Assembly: GCF_900103285.1 (NCBI RefSeq)
Contig: NZ_FNGS01000005.1
Span: 554,579 to 618,578, forward strand
Length of the DNA: 64,000 nt
Source of the DNA: Siphonobacter aquaeclarae
GTDB taxonomy: Bacteria; Bacteroidota; Bacteroidia; Cytophagales; Spirosomataceae
Reading direction: 5' to 3'
The notes under the pieces are model-generated. The model had not been told where the DNA came from. It saw only the letters and a list, made by a program, of their open reading frames with translations, and did no database searches. Position numbers and translations under genes: made by a program. Positions 60,416 through 64,000 of the stretch are shown here, one piece after another. The stretch's first letter is position 1. Every line of letters starts with the position of its first letter.

Positions 60416-62914
60416 ATGAAAAAAATTTCCCTGCTTGCGCTCTTAACCCTCTTCACGTATCAGGCTTATTCTCAGCAATCTCCCACGGAATTTCTCGGAT
60501 ACGAACCCGGCACCGTCCGCTGCACACCGCACTACCGCGTAATCGCCTATTACGAGTACCTCGCTCAACAGTTTCCCCGTCAGGTCAAGCTGATTCAATA
60601 CGGCAAAACCTATGAAAACCGGCCGCTGATGGCTGCGGTGGTCGCTTCTGAGGAGAACTTTCCGAAACTCGAAGAACTTCGCACCAACCACCTCAAGTCT
60701 ATCGGCCTGCAGGATGGCGCCGGATCAGGCAAGGATATTGCCATTTCCTGGATGAGCTACAACATCCACGGAAACGAAAACGTATCGTCTGAAGCGGCGA
60801 TGATCGTGCTGTACGATCTGCTGAAAGGCGATGCGAAAGACGTCCTCAAAAATACGATCGTGGTACTCGACCCCTGCGTCAACCCGGACGGGTACGACCG
60901 CTATGTCAACGGCTACAACCAGCGCATGGGGTCTACGCCGAACGCCTATGCCGGCGCCTGGGAGCATACTGAACCCTGGCCGGGCGGTCGGGTCAACCAC
61001 TATTTGTTTGACCTCAACCGCGACTGGGCCTGGATGGTCCAGCAGGAAAGCCAGGCCCGCAATGCGCTGTACCAGCAATGGATGCCGCACGTATTCGCCG
61101 ATTTCCACGAACAGGGCATCAACTCTCCGTATTTCTTTACGCCGCCGGCAAAGCCTGTCCACCAGGATGTTACGGGCTGGCAGCGCGAGTTTCAGACCAT
61201 CATCGGGGATTTCAACCGCAAAGCTTTTGACAAAAATGGCTGGCTGTATTTCACCCGTGAAAACTTTGACCTTTTCTATCCGAGCTACGGCGATACCTAT
61301 CCCACCTTCAACGGCGCCATCGGCATGACCTTTGAGCAAGCCGGAAACGGACGCGCCGGACTCGCTATCCAGAAAGCCGACGGCGACACGCTGACGCTGA
61401 AGGAGCGTATTCTCCACCACGTCACGGCGAGCAAGGCCACGATGGCGGCGCTTTCAGCCAATGCCGACAAGGCGGCTTCGGAGTTTATCAAGTTCTTCTC
61501 GAACGCGAAAAGCGCGCCGGGAGGTACTTACAAGACGTTTGTGGTGAAGACGAAAGGCGAAGACGGAAAGATTAAGTCTTTTACGAACTACCTCACGAAG
61601 ATGGGCTTTCAGTTCGGGTACGCCGACAAGACCGCTTCTTTCCCCGGTTCATACAGCTATGTGGATGACAAAACCGCTACGGCGGCTGTCGAAGCCGGAG
61701 ATATCCTCATCAGCACCAGCCAGCCGCGGTCGGTTTTCCTCAAAATCCTGATGGAGCCGAAAACTGTACTCGAAGATTCGGTGACGTATGACATTACTTC
61801 CTGGTCGCTCCCGTATGCCTATGGCCTGAAAGCCTACGCGCTGAAGGAAAAACTGACGCCGTCGGCTACCAAGCCGGCTACCGCGACAACGCTCCCGGCG
61901 ATCATCAAACCCTACGCCTACCTCCTGCGCTGGAGCTCACAGGAAGACGCGCACCTGCTGGCACACCTGTACCGGAAAAACCTCCGCGCACGGGTAGCGA
62001 CGAAGGAATTTGAGCTGGAAGGAAAGAAATATGGTATCGGCACGGTAATCTTTACCCGGGGGGAAAACGCCCGCCTCGGCGACAAATTCGATACTATCCT
62101 GGCGGAAGAAGCGCATGAAAACGGCCTTTCACTCACGCCGGTGACCTCCGGCTATGTAACCAGCGGCCCTGACCTCGGCTCCAACTATGTATCACAATTG
62201 AAAGCGCCGAAAGTAGCGATTCTGACCGGAGAAGGTACTTCTTCTTACTCGGTTGGAGAGGTGTGGCATTATTTCGACAAGCAGCTCCACTATCCGGCGA
62301 CGATGGTACTGACGGGCGATTTCCCGAACTTCAAACTAAACGATTTCAGCGTACTGGTGCTGGCGAACGGCAACTACGGTCGCCTGCTCAACGACGCCAC
62401 CATCGCCCGGATCAAAGCCTGGGTACAGGACGGCGGAAAGCTCATCCTGATGGAAGGCGCCGTCGGTGCGTTTGCCGGAAAGGAAGGCTTCGATATCGCA
62501 AAGAAGGAGGAAAAGAAAGACGACAAAAAGGACGACGATCTGAAGATCTATGGCAATCAGGAGCGTGAAGCTGTCTCCGGAGATACGCCGGGCGCTATTT
62601 ACAAGTTTGCGGTCGACAATACCCATCCCCTCGCCTATGGTCTGCCCGGCTATTACCACGGCCTGGTACTGTCTACGTCTGAATACGGCTTCCTGAAAAA
62701 TGGCTGGAACGTCGGATACATCAAAAAAGGCGACGCGCCGGTGTCTGGCTTTGTCGGCAAGGACGCCCGCAAGAAGATCGAAAACACGCTGATGTTCGGC
62801 GTACAGGATCTCGGTCGCGGTCAGGTTGTGTACTTCGTTAACAATCCGCTGTTCCGCGGTTTCTGGTACCAGGGCAAGCTGGTATTCGCGAATGCGGTAT
62901 TTATGGTGAATTAA
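60416..62914 (+). CDS. secreted M14 family zinc carboxypeptidase-like protein
   Basis: 832 residues. Signal peptide (MKKISLLALLTLFTYQAYSQ). The M14 zinc site is readable: NIHGNE with His118 and Glu121, then His231 in FADFHEQG, and a candidate catalytic Glu307 in MTFEQAGN. A long C-terminal half (about 420-832) has a glutamine-amidotransferase-like fold in style (FSVLVLANGNYGRLLND, GKLILMEGAVGAFAG) and one Lys/Asp-rich insertion near residues 698-716. It should cleave peptides or peptide cross-links in the periplasm or outside. The last stretch is followed by a word-repeat region. Confidence 0.9.
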   Translation: MKKISLLALLTLFTYQAYSQQSPTEFLGYEPGTVRCTPHYRVIAYYEYLAQQFPRQVKLIQYGKTYENRPLMAAVVASEENFPKLEELRTNHLKSIGLQDGAGSGKDIAISWMSYNIHGNENVSSEAAMIVLYDLLKGDAKDVLKNTIVVLDPCVNPDGYDRYVNGYNQRMGSTPNAYAGAWEHTEPWPGGRVNHYLFDLNRDWAWMVQQESQARNALYQQWMPHVFADFHEQGINSPYFFTPPAKPVHQDVTGWQREFQTIIGDFNRKAFDKNGWLYFTRENFDLFYPSYGDTYPTFNGAIGMTFEQAGNGRAGLAIQKADGDTLTLKERILHHVTASKATMAALSANADKAASEFIKFFSNAKSAPGGTYKTFVVKTKGEDGKIKSFTNYLTKMGFQFGYADKTASFPGSYSYVDDKTATAAVEAGDILISTSQPRSVFLKILMEPKTVLEDSVTYDITSWSLPYAYGLKAYALKEKLTPSATKPATATTLPAIIKPYAYLLRWSSQEDAHLLAHLYRKNLRARVATKEFELEGKKYGIGTVIFTRGENARLGDKFDTILAEEAHENGLSLTPVTSGYVTSGPDLGSNYVSQLKAPKVAILTGEGTSSYSVGEVWHYFDKQLHYPATMVLTGDFPNFKLNDFSVLVLANGNYGRLLNDATIARIKAWVQDGGKLILMEGAVGAFAGKEGFDIAKKEEKKDDKKDDDLKIYGNQEREAVSGDTPGAIYKFAVDNTHPLAYGLPGYYHGLVLSTSEYGFLKNGWNVGYIKKGDAPVSGFVGKDARKKIENTLMFGVQDLGRGQVVYFVNNPLFRGFWYQGKLVFANAVFMVN

Positions 62915-63128
62915 TAGCAATAGGCTTTAGGCGATAAGCTGTAGGCAGTAGGCTGCAGGGGTTGAAGCTCCGGGGTACTGTTTACAGCTTATTTTTTAAG
63001 AGGCTGTGAGCTTTAGGCTAAAGCTGTGGGCAGCGGGCTTTCCTATTGAAATACAATTAGTTACAGTTTACCGGTTTACGCGGCTTTTTGCCAACTGCTT
63101 AACGCCTATAGCCTACGGCTTAAAGCCA
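62915..63128. repeat. GCTGTAGGC/GCTTTAGGC word-repeat region with terminator-like stem
   Basis: Starts right after the stop codon. The left part (62917-62960) has AGGCTTTAGGC and AAGCTGTAGGC words and the right part (63097-63127) their complements (GCCTATAGCCTACGGC). Inside, ATAAGCTGTA (62934-62943) pairs perfectly with TACAGCTTAT (62983-62992), followed by TTTTTT, a likely terminator. The arms are more diverged than in the sister copies. Confidence 0.75.
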
Positions 63129-63155
63129 ACCTTCCCCCTTCCTAACCCCTCTCCC

Positions 63156-63794
63156 ATGAAAACATCCCGGACACTGCTGGCTATTTTGATTGCGCTGCTT
63201 CCACTCTTGTACCTGAATTTTATCTGGGCGGAGCTGCCTGAGCGGGTGGCGACGCATTTCAACCTGGCGGGTACGCCTGACAGGTATTCGACGCGGTATG
63301 GGCTGTATGGCTTGTTGTTTGGACTTGCGGGGTTTTCCATCGCCTTGTTCTGGGGATTGAAAAATGCCTGGAAACTCGATCCGAAAGGCGGAGAAGCGAA
63401 CCGGGATATCCTCGAGAAGGCGGCCCTCGGCGCTACGTTGCTGATTTCCTTTGTCAGCCTGCTGATCATCGAGTCGTCGCGGCGCGATAACGGCGACCTC
63501 ATCGACTACCTTTTCGTGGCGATTCCGCTGTTGTTTGTCTACCTCGGAAACCTGATGATCCATTCCACTCCGAATGCCCTCATCGGTTTCCGGATACCGG
63601 CGACGCTCAACGACCCGAAGGTCTGGGAAGAAACGCACCGCGTCGGCGGTCGGCTGATGATGTTCGCGGGGTTGCTTTGTATACTTCCGATGCTGTATCT
63701 GCCTTCCTGGGGAAAGATGACGCTGCTTGTCGCAATGGTACTCGTCACAACCATCTACACGGTGATCTATGCGACCCGCAGGGGGAGGAAATAG
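63156..63794 (+). CDS. DUF1648/SdpI family membrane protein
   Basis: 212 residues with six hydrophobic segments. The N-terminal DUF1648 part has LLYLNFIWAELPERVATHFN with the typical GTPDRY loop, and the C-terminal SdpI-like part has LIGFRIPATLNDPKVWEETH. The best known member, Bacillus SdpI, gives immunity to the SdpC toxin; most homologues have unknown roles. ATG 63156 follows the repeat region. The stop codon is followed within a base by a perfect hairpin. Confidence 0.9.
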   Translation: MKTSRTLLAILIALLPLLYLNFIWAELPERVATHFNLAGTPDRYSTRYGLYGLLFGLAGFSIALFWGLKNAWKLDPKGGEANRDILEKAALGATLLISFVSLLIIESSRRDNGDLIDYLFVAIPLLFVYLGNLMIHSTPNALIGFRIPATLNDPKVWEETHRVGGRLMMFAGLLCILPMLYLPSWGKMTLLVAMVLVTTIYTVIYATRRGRK

Positions 63795-63844
63795 CATGGG
63801 GCAGAGGGCATGGGGTCGCTTGCCCCATGCCCTCTGCCCCATGC
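63794..63844. repeat. GCATGGGGCAGAGG word inverted repeat
   Basis: A perfect 22-bp stem, 63794-63815 with 63823-63844 (arm starts GCATGGGGCAGAGGGC), with a 7-nt loop TCGCTTG. It overlaps the last base of the SdpI-like stop codon. Related CATGCCC words occur at 14103-14138. Confidence 0.92.
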
Positions 63845-63847
63845 AAC

Positions 63848-63881
63848 AAAAAGACCGCCCGGAATTCCGGGCGGTCTTTTT
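63848..63881. terminator. bidirectional terminator
   Basis: A 34-bp perfect palindrome: AAAAAGACCGCCCGGAA (63848-63864) followed by its exact complement (63865-63881), with A/T tails on both sides, between convergent genes. Confidence 0.92.
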
Positions 63882-63882
63882 G

Positions 63883-64000
63883 TCACTGTCCCCGATACCG
63901 GATCGCGATGCCTTCCATCGTGAATCCGTTTGCCGTAGCGGAGGTGTAGTACTGGTATTTGACTTTGATGACGGCGTCGGCGCCTATGTCCTTCGCTTCT
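63883..64000 (-). CDS. YbjQ/UPF0145 family protein, C-terminal end only
   Basis: The minus strand is open from the window edge to a TGA at 63883-63885, giving the last 38 residues. The segment EAKDIGADAVIKVKYQYY followed by ANGFTMEGIAIRY matches the C-terminus of the YbjQ (DUF74, heavy-metal-binding-like pentameric) family. The start and the remaining two thirds lie outside the window. Function of the family is not established. Confidence 0.75.
   Translation of the reverse strand, partial: EAKDIGADAVIKVKYQYYTSATANGFTMEGIAIRYRGQ

Overview
The window is about 55% GC chromosomal DNA from a member of the Bacteroidota, most likely a Cytophagales/Chitinophagales-type soil or freshwater bacterium; the genus cannot be fixed from the sequence. 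The evidence is a SusC-like outer membrane beta-barrel receptor with a carboxypeptidase-like N-terminal domain, a GLPGLI protein, DUF4494 and DUF2452 proteins restricted to this phylum, menaquinone genes (menB, menE), almost no Shine-Dalgarno sites, and several copies of the Bacteroidota -7 promoter box TAnnTTTG. No tRNA, rRNA, CRISPR array, insertion sequence or phage gene was seen. Coding density is high and no gene-free stretch exceeds 300 bases.

Layout. 1-6018: maltose/starch use (two divergent GH13 enzymes, beta-phosphoglucomutase, maltose phosphorylase), closed by an intrinsic terminator. 6077-7981: GNAT acetyltransferase, an ECF41 sigma factor with all its signature motifs, and its AhpD-like partner behind a matching promoter. 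7982-8194: a telomere-like TTTAGGG heptamer tract folded into an inverted repeat. 8195-17805: menE, an unknown protein, an XRE/S24-like regulator, a zinc-peptidase/beta-propeller/beta-barrel protein, a GH114-like secreted protein, an S10 carboxypeptidase and a beta-gamma crystallin. 18002-22929 (minus): folD, two SGNH hydrolases and an MBOAT acyltransferase, an overlapping envelope-polysaccharide O-acylation operon. 23104-28523: menB, DUF2452, EVE protein, an RNA methyltransferase and unknown secreted proteins. 28536-30611: a two-component system. 30813-32198: two tiny membrane proteins facing a histone-deacetylase-family enzyme. 32425-37245: a Planctomycetes-type cytochrome/LamG/DUF1553 lipoprotein with its DUF1501 partner. 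37439-39945: three fasciclin proteins and a DUF4494 protein. 40081-43369: dnaK, DUF937 and a nuclease-inhibitor-like protein. 44862-48297: ribokinase, exported ADP-ribosylglycohydrolase and sugar permease in one operon. 48358-51908 (minus): thrS-infC-rpmI-rplT. 51976-60314: TPR lipoprotein, beta-barrel receptor, TauE-like permease, GLPGLI protein and a second two-component system. 60416-64000: M14 carboxypeptidase, SdpI-like membrane protein and the end of a YbjQ-family gene.

How things work together. The strongest new signal is a 39-bp element, 37/39 identical, present once before the receptor gene and once in the divergent region between the GLPGLI gene and the histidine kinase. It has the same orientation relative to receptor and GLPGLI and sits directly upstream of a Bacteroidota-type promoter for the kinase, so receptor, GLPGLI protein and sensor system look like one autoregulated envelope regulon. 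The second signal is a set of intergenic hairpins whose arms are built from short tandem 'words' (TTTAGGG, GCTGTAAGC/GCTTTAAGC, CTGTGAAGTCTGTGAG, GGTTTTCGG, GCATGGGGCAGAGG). The word differs between families but the architecture is the same: inverted arms right after stop codons, often around a GC-rich terminator stem.
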